Positions 26,721-36,167 are shown, numbered from the stretch's first letter. The stretch is DNA of 64,000 bases from Brevibacillus invocatus (GCF_003710915.1 NZ_RHHR01000008.1:62001-126000), one strand, 5' to 3'. The notes: a model not told the origin generated them from the sequence alone. Made by a program: numbers and translations.

Positions 26721-27359
26721 ATGGAGCAACAAGCTTTCATCGACCTGATCGCAGGGTCTGCACGTCAATCGTTTTTGACACATCATCTATTTCCCTCCGT
26801 CACGATCGCCCAAGCCATCCTGGAATCAGGCTGGGGCCAAAAAGTACCTGTCGATCCCGCAACGGGGCGTTCCTCCTATAACTTATTTGGCATTAAAGGT
26901 ACGGGGCAAGCAGGTTCCGTCACCGTACGGAGCAAGGAAGTGGAAAATGGTGTTACAGTTGAACGACCTTCTCTATTCAGAGCTTACTACAACTATCAAC
27001 AGTCCTTTGACGATCACGCCCAATTTTTACAAAAGCCAAACTACAAGTCAGTCCTAACATCCGCTACCCCTGAACAGGCTGCACAGGAGCTGGAAAAAGC
27101 AGGGTATGCCACGGACCCGCAATATGCTGAGAAACTGATACGCTTGATTCGCACCTATAATCTTACCCGCTATGATCAATTCTCACCGACACATACACTT
27201 CCTTACCCGCCTTGGAAAGTAGATCTGGGCAAACGAGCATTGACGGAAGGGCTGCTCACCTCACCCGAATGGCTGAGTAAGCTGGATGAACCCATGCCAG
27301 TCTGGGCTGTACTTGCAGTAGCTCTAAGGCTACTGGACCAACAACGGAATGGAAATTAG
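26721..27359 (+). CDS. Mannosyl-glycoprotein endo-beta-N-acetylglucosaminidase-type hydrolase
   Basis: 212 residues of the GH73 (FlgJ/LytG) fold: SVTIAQAILESGWGQK with the catalytic Glu in ILESGWG, NLFGIKGTG, and Tyr-rich FRAYYNYQQSFDDHAQFL. No signal peptide is seen, and no wall-binding repeats, so export would need another route. The C-terminal tail (about 155-212) is extra. GAGGTG precedes ATG 26721. Confidence 0.85.
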   Translation: MEQQAFIDLIAGSARQSFLTHHLFPSVTIAQAILESGWGQKVPVDPATGRSSYNLFGIKGTGQAGSVTVRSKEVENGVTVERPSLFRAYYNYQQSFDDHAQFLQKPNYKSVLTSATPEQAAQELEKAGYATDPQYAEKLIRLIRTYNLTRYDQFSPTHTLPYPPWKVDLGKRALTEGLLTSPEWLSKLDEPMPVWAVLAVALRLLDQQRNGN

Positions 27360-27392
27360 CAAAATAATGCCGGAGAAGGAAAGCAAAAGAAA

Positions 27393-27420
27393 AGAGGCCC
27401 CAAGACGTGAGCCTCTCTTG
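27393..27420 (-). terminator. Terminator
   Basis: Minus-strand AGAGGC / GCCTCT arms followed by TTTCTTTTG, after the DUF4912 gene. Confidence 0.6.
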
Positions 27421-27434
27421 AATGAGCACGATGA

Positions 27435-27797
27435 TCAAATCATTTGAGATCTCGACAGCGAGTAGAACCTTCCATCCACCATCCGGATTCCCAGATCGAC
27501 GCAATAGGACAAGCCTTGCGTAACGCCGTAGAGAATCCACTCTGAAGAGAGGTGGTTGATATCAAAATCTGTGTAAAGGTCACTGCCATCCTCACGTATC
27601 TCTTGCCGGTCCGTCAGATCGAAAAGGCGAAGGACAAACGGTAGTTCGGCGAAGGGAATGGCGAATTTTTTCTCCACGTCCTGCTCGAACTCCTTTGTCA
27701 TGCTCCACTTTGCCTGGATAGAATGCTCATCCTTCCAAGCAATGCAAATACTCGGGCCTTCTACGTCTGTTGATGACCGCGCGGGATTTGTCTCCAT
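27435..27797 (-). CDS. DUF4912 family protein
   Basis: About 120 residues with a DUF4912-like core: CIAWKDEHSIQAKWSM, FVLRLFDLTD and WILYGVTQGLSYCVDLGI. Function unknown. The open frame extends to 27896, but a promoter with TATAAT (27862-27867) lies inside that extension, so the ATG at 27797 is the likely start. See the promoter/operator entry. Confidence 0.65.
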   Translation of the reverse strand: METNPARSSTDVEGPSICIAWKDEHSIQAKWSMTKEFEQDVEKKFAIPFAELPFVLRLFDLTDRQEIREDGSDLYTDFDINHLSSEWILYGVTQGLSYCVDLGIRMVDGRFYSLSRSQMI

Positions 27798-27861
27798 TTG
27801 CTCCCATCGTTCCTTTCTATCATGTACTTGCTGTTTACAGGTATTGATACATTTGTCTGTC

Positions 27862-27890
27862 ATTATACCATGTTCACAAGCCATGTGAAA
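27862..27890 (-). promoter_or_regulatory. Promoter with an overlapping palindrome
   Basis: TTTCAC (27885-27890), 17-base spacer, TATAAT (27862-27867). A perfect inverted repeat TTCACA-tggct-TGTGAA overlaps the -35 and the spacer, so it could be a repressor operator. It controls the DUF4912 gene. Confidence 0.55.
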
Positions 27891-27909
27891 ACGCATCCAA
27901 GCTATTCTT

Positions 27910-28506
27910 TTATCTTCCGACTGTAAAAGTATTCTCGCCTACCATGATGTAATCCTTCGATTTTTCGTATTTCATGTGTACCTGCACCTTGTATGTCCCG
28001 TATTTATCCAGCTTGGTCGAGACGAACGGTTCGGAGAAATAGAAGCTGTTTGCGTTTTGCGTCGAATACTTCCATTCTTTTCCCTGATCCACTTTCTTGC
28101 CATCAGGTGAAATCAATTCCACTCGCATTCTCAGGTCCTTCGCGATTGGTGCTTCATCTACCTCTACAAATACGTTGAATGTGCGCGGAACATCCTTGTC
28201 GCTGTATCCTTTGATCGGGTTGCTGAAAACCACCGTTTTATTGCGAGTCTGCTGAATTCCCTCGAGAACCAGTATATTCACGTTCGGCTTGATAATTTCC
28301 ATCTTTCCCGTACGATCGTCGTAGTCGACAAAACCACCCATGCGGTTGATTACATCTTCTACTGGTTCAGCTGAGGAAGCCGGCAAATTGTTGGCAACTC
28401 GCTCACCACCAAGGAATACACGCATTTCCCCTTCTCCCACCGCAGCGCTGCTCCCTACACCCGCTACCGCCAGTACCATCAAGGCAGATAACCATACTTT
28501 TTTCAT
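27910..28506 (-). CDS. Exported protein, copper-amine-oxidase N-terminal-like
   Basis: 198 residues with a signal peptide (1-23). The first mature part (MRVFLGGERVANN ... VEDVINRMGGFVDYDDRTGKMEI) looks like the copper-amine-oxidase-N domain common in Firmicute surface proteins; the C-terminal half is a beta-domain with KYGTYKVQVHMKYE. Exported; function unknown. GGAGG precedes ATG 28506; the longer frame starts at TTG. Confidence 0.7.
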   Translation of the reverse strand: MKKVWLSALMVLAVAGVGSSAAVGEGEMRVFLGGERVANNLPASSAEPVEDVINRMGGFVDYDDRTGKMEIIKPNVNILVLEGIQQTRNKTVVFSNPIKGYSDKDVPRTFNVFVEVDEAPIAKDLRMRVELISPDGKKVDQGKEWKYSTQNANSFYFSEPFVSTKLDKYGTYKVQVHMKYEKSKDYIMVGENTFTVGR

Positions 28507-28614
28507 TCCACAATCCTCCAATATGAGTGCGCAACTGCGCGTATTATTCCGAAAATGTTACCCAATATATAAGACGCCCAAACACGCAAATAGTTGTGGC
28601 ATCTTCATAAATTT

Positions 28615-28692
28615 TTTCAACAATATCCACACTATCCACAGCCCTCTGGATAATAGGCACAAAGACTTATACACAGGGTTTTGTGAATAATT
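28615..28692. promoter_or_regulatory. DnaA-box-like cluster
   Basis: Within 70 bases of intergenic sequence are four nonamers that each differ by one base from the DnaA box TTATCCACA: ATATCCACA (28623-28631), CTATCCACA (28632-28640), TTATACACA (28667-28675) and, on the other strand, TTATTCACA (28682-28690). A fifth, on the minus strand, TTATCCAGA (28645-28653), differs by two. No dnaA, gyrase or origin genes are nearby. Confidence 0.5.
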
Positions 28693-28704
28693 TCAAAGGA
28701 TCAT

Positions 28705-28742
28705 GAACAAAAAAAGAGCATCCCCCTGTAGAGACGCTCTTA
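28705..28742 (-). terminator. Terminator of the acetyl-DAP operon
   Basis: AGAGC / GCTCT arms and T7 on the minus strand. Confidence 0.7.
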
Positions 28743-28752
28743 CCCTCACTGA

Positions 28753-29895
28753 TTATGCTTTTATTGGCTGTGAAGAGAGATACACAAAATAACGAGACAC
28801 AGTCCGAATCGCCACATCGATTGCCTCTTCATTCGGCTCGATCTTCGCATGGTGCAGCCCAAATGGAGTATTGACCCCCAGCCAGAATAAAAAACCTGGT
28901 ATCTCTGACAGGAAATAGCCAAAATCTTCACCCGTCATAGCTTCCGAACAGTGGATCAATGTAATGTCTGGACAAGCATCCTGTACCCATTCCATAAACG
29001 CTTCGGTCAAGCTTTCTTCATTATAGACTTGACAATAGCCGCATCCGTAATCAATTTCCGCAGAACATTCAAATCCTGCCTCGATGCCTTTTACGAGTGC
29101 CTCAATCCGGCCTTTGACACGAATCATGGATTCCATCGAGAACGTACGGATCGTTCCTTCGAGTCTGCCTTTTTCCGCAATGATGTTCTGTTTGGTCCCG
29201 CCCACGATCTTGCCAATCGTAATCACTGCGGAATCGAGTGGATCGATATTGCGTGCTACGACCGACTGCAATTGTGTCACCAGATGGCTCGCAGCGACCA
29301 CCATGTCATTGGTCTTGTGCGGAAACGCAGCATGGCCGCCCTTGCCAAGCAGATCAACGAACAATTCTGAAGTGTTGGCGAATAGAATACCCGGTTTGGT
29401 AGCGATATGCCCTACTGGATACTCGGGAGCGATATGCAAGGCAAAGATGCAATCAGGTCTCCAAGCGGCGAATTCCTCACTTTGCATCATCGGCTCTGCT
29501 CCACCAGGCCCTTCTTCCGCCGGCTGAAAAACGAACAGCAAGTCGTCAGAGATCGGATGGTGAACAAAATGGGTCAAGAGACCAAGCGCAATGGCCATGT
29601 GCATATCGTGACCACATGCGTGCATATACCCCTCATGCAAGGAGCGGAACGGATAAGAGGTCTCCTCGTAAATCGGCAGTCCATCCATGTCCGTGCGCCA
29701 GGCAATCGTACGCTGCGGGTTCGTCCCGCTCACACGAACCAAAACTCCGGTACGCCACGTCTTGATCTGCATGCGCTCTTGTGGAAGGCTATTCAGATAG
29801 TCAAGAATGTAGCGCTGTGTCTTGACCTCCTGAAAACCCGGCTCGGGAATCTGGTGCAAATCCCTCCGGATCTGAACAAAGGCAGAGGTACTCAT
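28753..29895 (-). CDS. N-acetyldiaminopimelate deacetylase (YkuR type)
   Basis: 380 residues of the M20 metallopeptidase/amidohydrolase family. Metal-binding motif [10 protein letters not shown] at about 91-100, EEGPGG region with catalytic Glu-Glu, and C-terminal H in FGLHH. It removes acetate from N-acetyl-LL-diaminopimelate, the last acetylated step of the DAP/lysine route. The stop of the aminotransferase is three bases before this ATG, so it is coupled; its position after dapH makes the substrate assignment firm. Confidence 0.88.
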   Translation of the reverse strand: MSTSAFVQIRRDLHQIPEPGFQEVKTQRYILDYLNSLPQERMQIKTWRTGVLVRVSGTNPQRTIAWRTDMDGLPIYEETSYPFRSLHEGYMHACGHDMHMAIALGLLTHFVHHPISDDLLFVFQPAEEGPGGAEPMMQSEEFAAWRPDCIFALHIAPEYPVGHIATKPGILFANTSELFVDLLGKGGHAAFPHKTNDMVVAASHLVTQLQSVVARNIDPLDSAVITIGKIVGGTKQNIIAEKGRLEGTIRTFSMESMIRVKGRIEALVKGIEAGFECSAEIDYGCGYCQVYNEESLTEAFMEWVQDACPDITLIHCSEAMTGEDFGYFLSEIPGFLFWLGVNTPFGLHHAKIEPNEEAIDVAIRTVSRYFVYLSSQPIKA

Positions 29896-29898
29896 CCG

Positions 29899-31107
29899 TT
29901 ACGCCTCCTTGGCAGAAATCGCGTTCAAATGTCGCGTGAAAACACCAAGGAAGAAATCGACATCCTCTTTGGTCAAGGTTAATGGAGGCAGAAGGCGGAC
30001 AATCGTTTTTTGCGTAATATCGACCAAAATTCCGTCCTCCAGAAGATTTTGTTGCAAGCGACTGGCTTCCTCCGGAGACACACTCAGCGGAATTCCCACC
30101 ATCATCCCTTTGCCACGCAATGCCTGCAGCTGCTCTGGCAAGCGCTCCTGCAAGCTGACCAAGCTGCTCCACAAGTATTCAATCACTTCCTCCACATGGG
30201 AGGCAAAAGCAGGATCTGTCCATTCATCCATGACCGCGTTCCCCAGGGCAGCGGATAGTGGCGAAGGAGCAAAGGTGGTACCGTGGTCACCCGGTTTGAA
30301 CTGGTTCATCAGTCTCGGACCAGCGATCACGCCCCCCAAAGGAAGTCCTCCCCCGACGCCTTTTGCAAACAAAATCAGGTCTGGTGTAATGCCTGCGTGC
30401 TGGTAAGCAAACAGCTTTCCAGTTCTCCCCATCCCTGTCTGGATCTCGTCCATCGCAAGCAACATGCCTTCTTCCTGACAGACTGCAGCTACGTCGCGCA
30501 GAAAGTCCTCAGATAACGGAATTACACCGCCAGAACCAAGTACCGGCTCCATCAAAACAGCAGCAGGCTTCTCGTTTTTGCAGATCGCTCGCAAGCCGTC
30601 CATGTCCTCAACCTCCAGCTCATAGACAGGAAAGGAAGGTTGCGGGAAATCCTGGTACACATGAGCTTGTCGCGTGAGGCGAACGGCCCCCAACGTCCGG
30701 CCATGAAAGCTGTTGCGCAGGACGACAATCCCGTCTCTTCCTGCTCCATCGGTTTTCGACCATTTGTGGATGAGCTTGATGGCTGCCTCTGTCGCCTCCG
30801 CTCCCGAGTTGCTGAAAAAGACCTTTCCCGGGATTGTCGCGTCCACCAAACGTTTTGCCAGTTTGATAGCAGGCTGATTGAGGAAGATATTGGAGATGTG
30901 CAAGAATTGCGTGCCCTGTTCTTTGAGCGCCTCCACAATTTTTGGATGAGAATGACCAAGCACGTTAACAGCAAGCCCAGTAAACAGGTCTAGATAGCTT
31001 TTCCCTGTGGTGTCGTACAGGTAGTTGCCCTCACCCTTGGCAATTGCGATCGGCAAGCGTTTATAGGTTGAGATGATGTATTGTTCATCGAGCGAACGCC
31101 AGTCCAT
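29899..31107 (-). CDS. Class III aminotransferase, proposed N-acetyl-LL-DAP aminotransferase
   Basis: 402 residues, class III (ArgD/ornithine-like) PLP enzyme: K249 in ILFAKGVGGGLP binds PLP; D220 and E221 in MDEIQTGMGRTG; SGAEATEAAIKL at about 101-112. It lies between dapH and the deacetylase under a lysine riboswitch, so it most likely makes N-acetyl-LL-2,6-diaminopimelate from the keto acid. In Bacillus subtilis that step is done by PatA of class I, so this is a different solution. ArgD-type activity alone is the alternative. GGGAG precedes the ATG. Confidence 0.78.
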   Translation of the reverse strand: MDWRSLDEQYIISTYKRLPIAIAKGEGNYLYDTTGKSYLDLFTGLAVNVLGHSHPKIVEALKEQGTQFLHISNIFLNQPAIKLAKRLVDATIPGKVFFSNSGAEATEAAIKLIHKWSKTDGAGRDGIVVLRNSFHGRTLGAVRLTRQAHVYQDFPQPSFPVYELEVEDMDGLRAICKNEKPAAVLMEPVLGSGGVIPLSEDFLRDVAAVCQEEGMLLAMDEIQTGMGRTGKLFAYQHAGITPDLILFAKGVGGGLPLGGVIAGPRLMNQFKPGDHGTTFAPSPLSAALGNAVMDEWTDPAFASHVEEVIEYLWSSLVSLQERLPEQLQALRGKGMMVGIPLSVSPEEASRLQQNLLEDGILVDITQKTIVRLLPPLTLTKEDVDFFLGVFTRHLNAISAKEA

Positions 31108-31121
31108 GAGTCAACTCTCCC

Positions 31122-31832
31122 TTAGAGCTGACGCAGCTCTTGCATGATTTCGGTTTTGGAGCGTGTTTTGTCATCGATTTGCTTGATCACGCGTGCAGGA
31201 GTTCCCGCTACTACCACGTTCGGTGGTACATCATCAATGACGATAGCTCCAGCAGCTACTACCGAGCCTGTACCAACGCGAACGCCTTCCAGGATCACCG
31301 CATTGGCGCCGATCAAAACGTCATCCTCGATGATTACCGGTGTAGCAGATGGTGGCTCTACAACACCCGCGATGACAGCGCCCGCACCGACGTGGCAGTT
31401 TTTACCTATCGTTCCACGTCCACCTACAACAGCATTCATATCAATCATGGTACCTTCGCCAATAACGGCTCCAATGTTAATGGATGCGCCCATCATAATG
31501 ACGGCATTATTACCGATGGTAACCTGATCACGAATGATCGCTCCTGGCTCGATACGTGCTTGAATACCTTTCATGTCCAAAAGTGGAATAGCGGAGTTGC
31601 GGCGATCGTTTTCCACCACGTAGTCTTCAATTTTTTCGGCGTTCTGAGTCAATACAGGCTCGAGATCTTTCCATTCACCAAACACCACACCTGTATTTCC
31701 CGTAATGAACGCTTTGGAGTTCACACCAAAATCGATGCCTTCCAGTTCTCCTTTTATGTAGAGCTTCACAGGGGTTTTCTTTTCGCTTTTCTGAATAAAC
31801 GCGATAATTTCATGGGCATTCATCATGTTCAT
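31122..31832 (-). CDS. dapH: Tetrahydrodipicolinate N-acetyltransferase
   Basis: 236 residues. N-terminal DapH domain (1-80: [20 protein letters not shown]), then a left-handed parallel beta-helix of hexapeptide repeats (about 90-200, e.g. [24 protein letters not shown]). It acetylates tetrahydrodipicolinate. ATG 31832 has AAAGGAGG; the frame extends upstream without a site. First gene of the operon after the L-box. Confidence 0.94.
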   Translation of the reverse strand: MNMMNAHEIIAFIQKSEKKTPVKLYIKGELEGIDFGVNSKAFITGNTGVVFGEWKDLEPVLTQNAEKIEDYVVENDRRNSAIPLLDMKGIQARIEPGAIIRDQVTIGNNAVIMMGASINIGAVIGEGTMIDMNAVVGGRGTIGKNCHVGAGAVIAGVVEPPSATPVIIEDDVLIGANAVILEGVRVGTGSVVAAGAIVIDDVPPNVVVAGTPARVIKQIDDKTRSKTEIMQELRQL

Positions 31833-31865
31833 GGGTAAAATCCTCCTTTTGATTAAAAAGCATGT

Positions 31866-31905
31866 AAAAAAGCAATGAGTGCACATGCTATCTCATTGCT
31901 TTTGA
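31866..31905 (-). terminator. L-box expression-platform terminator
   Basis: GCAATGAG / CTCATTGC arms followed by T6 on the minus strand, between the lysine aptamer and dapH. Confidence 0.85.
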
Positions 31906-31923
31906 TTTCTCGCCAGCAAATCG

Positions 31924-32104
31924 TAAATAGCACTCCAAAAAAGGCCCTATGCCTTCAATGACAGGATTTTGGTTCTTCACGTCAATCCCAGCTCTTGCTA
32001 TCTACGGGGTGTAGCAAAAGCTTCGGCGCTTCAGCCTTTCCGTCTTTTCCTACCCCCCGGTAGTTGATGAAAAGATGTACTCTTCGTCAGCGCACCTCTA
32101 TTTA
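31924..32104 (-). promoter_or_regulatory. Lysine riboswitch (L-box)
   Basis: Minus-strand blocks in order: TAAATAGAGGTGCGC, then AACTACC...GTAGGAAAAGA, GAAAGGCTGAAGCGCCGAAGC, GCTGGGATTG, ATCCTGTCATTG and GGAGTGCTATTTA. The first and last pair as a seven-base P1 (TAAATAG / CTATTTA). These are the conserved L-box sequences. It should turn off dapH, the aminotransferase and the deacetylase when lysine is high, via the terminator at 31866-31905. Confidence 0.92.
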
Positions 32105-32128
32105 GATTTATCTATTGAATTTCATTTA

Positions 32129-32157
32129 ACTCTACCAAATTCAACTTCAGGTGGCAA
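32129..32157 (-). promoter_or_regulatory. Promoter of the L-box operon
   Basis: TTGCCA (32152-32157), 17-base spacer, TAGAGT (32129-32134); transcription would begin about 20 bases before the riboswitch. Confidence 0.5.
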
Positions 32158-32266
32158 CAGCTTTCTCGACCATGAAGATGAGACTTTTATGAATAATCTC
32201 CTTAACAACAAAAGGAATTTTGTGGTACACTGTCGATCCACGTCTGATAATCAAGGAGAGTCAATC

Positions 32267-32827
32267 ATGCTCATACGTAACCAAGAAGCCATTTATCTTC
32301 GTCCTATGCAAGTAAGCGATGCATACGAACTGCACTCCCTCCGCACGCGCAACCATCATTTCTTGCAGCCGTTTGAACCCATTCGTCCTGCTGCACATCT
32401 CACACTCACAGGTCAAACCGAGCAGCTAGCGCAAGCAGAACGTGATTTTGCAGCCGGGACCGGATATGCTTTTGGCATTTTCCTGAACGATACAGACCAA
32501 CTGATCGGAAGAATCGCATTGTCCAATGTGGTGCGTGGTGCTTGGCAAAACGCAACACTTGGCTACTTTCTCGATCAAGCCCAAAATGGCAAGGGATACA
32601 CTTCGATGGCTGTGGGTCTTGTACTGGACTTTGCGTTCACTACGGCTGAATTACATCGTGTACAAGCCGGCGTCATGCCTCATAATTTGCCTTCCATTCG
32701 CGTGTTGGAGAAAAACGGATTTCGTCGTGAAGGTCTTTCCCTACACTATTTACAAATCAATGGTAAATGGGAGGATCATCTGATTTTTGCTCGTACCATC
32801 GAGGATACTCAATCTCCTTCCTTATGA
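32267..32827 (+). CDS. GNAT acetyltransferase, RimJ-like
   Basis: 186 residues of the RimJ/RimL GNAT group: LRPMQVSDAYELHSLRTRNHHFLQPFEP at the start, GRIALSNVVRGAWQNATLGYFLDQAQNGKGYTS (acetyl-CoA P-loop) and HRVQAGVMPHNLPSIRVLEKNGFRREG. It probably acetylates the N-terminus of a protein or a small amine; the target is not determined. ATG 32267 has AAGGAG; the open frame extends back into the riboswitch region and is not used. Confidence 0.88.
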   Translation: MLIRNQEAIYLRPMQVSDAYELHSLRTRNHHFLQPFEPIRPAAHLTLTGQTEQLAQAERDFAAGTGYAFGIFLNDTDQLIGRIALSNVVRGAWQNATLGYFLDQAQNGKGYTSMAVGLVLDFAFTTAELHRVQAGVMPHNLPSIRVLEKNGFRREGLSLHYLQINGKWEDHLIFARTIEDTQSPSL

Positions 32828-33013
32828 TTCCGATCGTTTCCATAAGCATTGGTTTCTGAGTAGCTCTACGATGAATTGTCGCAAGTCATCTGCGTGGGCA
32901 TACTGCTCTACTTTCTCCAGCTGTATTTCGACTCCCGTCTTCCTATGCTTTACAATGCCCTCTTCCACATGAAAACCGTACGACTTCAGCATAATTATTT
33001 GCTCCTCTGTCAT
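32822..33013 (-). CDS. Small conserved-looking protein
   Basis: 63 residues, starting MTEEQIIMLKSYGF, with charged helices. GGAGGT precedes the ATG at 33013. It converges with, and overlaps by six bases, the acetyltransferase stop. Not recognised. Confidence 0.5.
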   Translation of the reverse strand: MTEEQIIMLKSYGFHVEEGIVKHRKTGVEIQLEKVEQYAHADDLRQFIVELLRNQCLWKRSES

Positions 33014-33076
33014 CGAATGACCTCCAGGTACACGTAAGACCCTCGCCGTCAGCAAGGGTCTTACATGCGCTATCCT

Positions 33077-35098
33077 TTATTTTACTTCTACGGTGAATAC
33101 CAGTCTTTGGACGATTTTTTCATCGTCGATTTTCTTTTTATATGCGCTGTATCTTTCCACAATTATGCACGTGCGGTACGTTAAGGTGTTCTCAACCTCT
33201 ACTGTATATTCGCCTGTTCGTCCATCTTGTTCAATCAATCTGCCCAGATCAAGGGAATCGTATCCGCCCGGTTCATAGTCCTCTGATTTGCGCGGTTTAT
33301 ACGCTTTGATGACTTCCCCATTATACTTCACCACTAATTCGTTTTTGGCAGAAATCTCACCGTCACCGAAGTCAAACATCGCCCCATACGGTACGGCACC
33401 ATACTCCCATTGCAGATTGGTGATGTAAAGAAATCTGTTGTCTTTCTTTCCTTTATCCCGCCTGATTTTTTTCAAGCCCTTGTTGATTACATGTGTGGCC
33501 GATAGCTGCAGCTCTTCCAATTCATCAGGAGAGTTGACAACCATTTTGTCACCATTTGCGTACTCCTTGCCATCCTTCGTACGCAGCTTCATCGGGGTTA
33601 GTGTAGGAACTGTCCCCTTGTCCCCAACCTCACAGGATTGGGTAGATGCGGTCGGTGGCGTGTCTTCAATAATTTCGATGTAGCCACACCAAGACAATTC
33701 AGGATTTGCTTTGCTGTAGTAATTAATTTTATGGCGTCCCGTTTTGTAGCGAGATAATTCCAGACCTGTATGATCCCCGTTGAGGTAGGAGGTGTCTACG
33801 ACCACATTATTCACCGCCCAAACTCCAGGCCCTTCTTCTGCTGATCCAGAGCCAAACCTGAAATGATCCGATGCCGTAGCTACCCAGACCTTATGAATCG
33901 GATTTTGATAAATTTTTACGGTTGCATCCGATGAGTACAGGTTCGATCGCTCCTCCTGCAAAGAAGAGGATTTATTGTTCTGGACCAGGACATCCAATGT
34001 AGTTCTCGCTGAGCTCACATCACAGCTCTGAGAATCTCCAGGTATTTGGATTTGGATGGATGTCGCACTTCTCGACGCTCGCTCTGTTCCCTCATCTTGA
34101 TCTGGTTCGAATGTGACGGAGATGGTCATGCCCTTCAGACTTTCTGGAATCGCCACATCAATGTGTTGGGAACCTGAAAGGGTCTGCCCTGTACCATCCA
34201 CCCACCATCGACCTGAGGCGGATGAAAACAGCTGAATCGTTCCCGGCACTGATTCAGCTGAGATTTTTTGGCGATCAGATAACTTCTGACCATTCGAATC
34301 TGTTCCAAGGTATAGGGACGGAAGCCCTACCTGAATCGTAATCTGCCAAGGAGACAAATTCGCATCATCAGGTATAAAAGTCAGTCCGTAATCACCGGCT
34401 AGTAACACTCCCGTAGAAAAAACCTGCCCTGTGAAATGATTGACTTCACTATTGGAGCTTTTCTTCACAAGTTTCCATGTTCCAGATTTGTTGCTGGTAT
34501 ACACCTTGGAGCCGTACTGCCCAAAGAGGGATTCCGTTGCACCGGTGGGAATGCTTGCGCCTGCTGCCTGCTCTCCCGGATAAATAAACGGAAAATTATA
34601 CGCCTCGACACGGAATCGCACATGTACCGTACTTTTCGTATCGACTGCATCCGAAACAACAAAGCTCAGTGTATGTACTCCTGCTGACAACTGAGCAGCT
34701 GGAATCGTAAAACGCGGAACCTCCCATCGAAATGAGGTCTGATTGTCAGCTGTCACAGATGAAAATTCCGGCATCAGAACGCCATCGAGATAAACCTCTT
34801 TTTTATTCATATTCGTGCCGCTGCCGAAGGTCGTTTGGATCAAATCAATATCGAGTGGCGTGTCAGGCGGTAGGATAAATTCGTCATTTTTTACCCAATT
34901 CCAGCCTTCTTCACTCAATCCCGCTACCTGATAATCATTGAATACAATCAATTCGTGAACTGGCTTTTGATGTTTGGTAGTCTGACTATCCCGTTTCACG
35001 GCTTTTGTCGCTCCAAAGGCAGGAGAAACAGAGGCTTCTGAGTAAAAACTGCCTGTCACCAGACATACCAGAAGCACGGATGCGAGCCATTTCTTCAC
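33077..35098 (-). CDS. Large exported protein, unknown
   Basis: 673 residues with a signal peptide (1-29, ending AFGA). The body is all-beta: several Ig-like blocks (AGVHTLSFVVSDAVDTKSTVHV; GHSLELSRYKTGRHKINYYSKANPEL) and a C-terminal block with tyrosines. Only a few Cys (e.g. SCDVSS, QSCEVG). No anchor motif, so it may be secreted or wall-associated. GTG start with GAGAGGAAG. No function assigned. Confidence 0.6.
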   Translation of the reverse strand: MKKWLASVLLVCLVTGSFYSEASVSPAFGATKAVKRDSQTTKHQKPVHELIVFNDYQVAGLSEEGWNWVKNDEFILPPDTPLDIDLIQTTFGSGTNMNKKEVYLDGVLMPEFSSVTADNQTSFRWEVPRFTIPAAQLSAGVHTLSFVVSDAVDTKSTVHVRFRVEAYNFPFIYPGEQAAGASIPTGATESLFGQYGSKVYTSNKSGTWKLVKKSSNSEVNHFTGQVFSTGVLLAGDYGLTFIPDDANLSPWQITIQVGLPSLYLGTDSNGQKLSDRQKISAESVPGTIQLFSSASGRWWVDGTGQTLSGSQHIDVAIPESLKGMTISVTFEPDQDEGTERASRSATSIQIQIPGDSQSCDVSSARTTLDVLVQNNKSSSLQEERSNLYSSDATVKIYQNPIHKVWVATASDHFRFGSGSAEEGPGVWAVNNVVVDTSYLNGDHTGLELSRYKTGRHKINYYSKANPELSWCGYIEIIEDTPPTASTQSCEVGDKGTVPTLTPMKLRTKDGKEYANGDKMVVNSPDELEELQLSATHVINKGLKKIRRDKGKKDNRFLYITNLQWEYGAVPYGAMFDFGDGEISAKNELVVKYNGEVIKAYKPRKSEDYEPGGYDSLDLGRLIEQDGRTGEYTVEVENTLTYRTCIIVERYSAYKKKIDDEKIVQRLVFTVEVK

Positions 35099-35297
35099 GT
35101 TCTTCCTCTCACTTTCTGTATGGCAAACTTCATTTCGTTCTTATTCGACAAAAATGCTTGTTTTCCTGTCGTTTAGCAAAAATAGAAACGTATGTCTAAC
35201 TTCCATTTCGATAGGTAAAAACTATTGGTTTTATAATTTATATAGATTTGACTTATAGTCTATCGGACTGGTAAAACAGGGGTAAGGAGGGGTTTTG

Positions 35298-36059
35298 ATG
35301 AGTCAAGCGAATCAATGGAACGCAGAATTGTACGATGAAAAAATGAACTTTGTCTCCTATTATGGCAGAGGTTTAATCGAATGGCTACAACCTGTTTCAG
35401 GCGAACGCATTCTAGACCTAGGCTGCGGTACAGGAGATCTCACTGCCCAACTCGAAAAGGCTGGTGCCACAGTAACCGGGATGGATTATTCGAGTGAAAT
35501 GATTGAATCTGCCAGAATAAAATATCCTCATCTCCCTTTCTTGGTTGCAGATGCTCATTCGTACCGCACAGATGAAATCTATGATGCCGTCTTCTCCAAT
35601 GCAGCCCTGCACTGGATGACGCGGCCAGCAGAAGTGGTGCGCTCTGTCTGGCTGGCACTGGCCCCAGGGGGAAGATTTGTCGCTGAATTCGGAGGAAAAG
35701 ACAACTGTCAGCAGGTCGTAGATGCGATCGGGACTGTTCTTGCCAAAAATGGCCTCTCCGCCCAAGAGCGCTTCCCGTGGTACTTCCCTTCCATCGGAGA
35801 ATATTCAAGCCTGTTGGAAGCACAAGGATTTCGGGTAACTCTCGCCTCGCATTTCGATCGTCCGACGCGGATGCCTGACGGAGATCTTGGACTTCGCCAT
35901 TGGCTGAATTCATTTGGTGATTCCTTTTTCGCAGGCATGTCTGCAGAGGAAAAAGACGAGGCCTGCGCACAGGTAACGGAGCTGTTGCGTCCAGCACTTT
36001 TCGACGAGGACGGCTGGATCGTGGATTACAAGCGAATCAGAGTGATCGCATACAAATAA
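35298..36059 (+). CDS. Class I SAM-dependent methyltransferase
   Basis: 253 residues. Motif I ILDLGCGTGDL (about 39-49), motif II GMDYSSEMI, post-I DAVFSNAALHWM and APGGRF; similar to the trans-aconitate methyltransferase/UbiE-like group. Substrate unknown. GGAGGGG lies before ATG 35298. Stands alone, with a bidirectional terminator after it. Confidence 0.85.
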   Translation: MSQANQWNAELYDEKMNFVSYYGRGLIEWLQPVSGERILDLGCGTGDLTAQLEKAGATVTGMDYSSEMIESARIKYPHLPFLVADAHSYRTDEIYDAVFSNAALHWMTRPAEVVRSVWLALAPGGRFVAEFGGKDNCQQVVDAIGTVLAKNGLSAQERFPWYFPSIGEYSSLLEAQGFRVTLASHFDRPTRMPDGDLGLRHWLNSFGDSFFAGMSAEEKDEACAQVTELLRPALFDEDGWIVDYKRIRVIAYK

Positions 36060-36106
36060 TAAATCCGGAGCTGGAGCTTGTGAAGACAAAGAGACACGAT
36101 TGTAAG

Positions 36107-36154
36107 AAAAATCCCCGAAATGCAAGATGTAATGTCCTGCCAACGGGGATTTTT
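36107..36154. terminator. Bidirectional terminator
   Basis: AAAAATCCCCG / CGGGGATTTTT arms; ends both the methyltransferase and the exporter operon. Confidence 0.85.
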
Positions 36155-36167
36155 CAATTCAACACCG

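Noticed and set aside
29899-31107. Naming it argD or rocD
   Set aside because: No other arginine or proline genes are near, while dapH, a DAP deacetylase and an L-box are.
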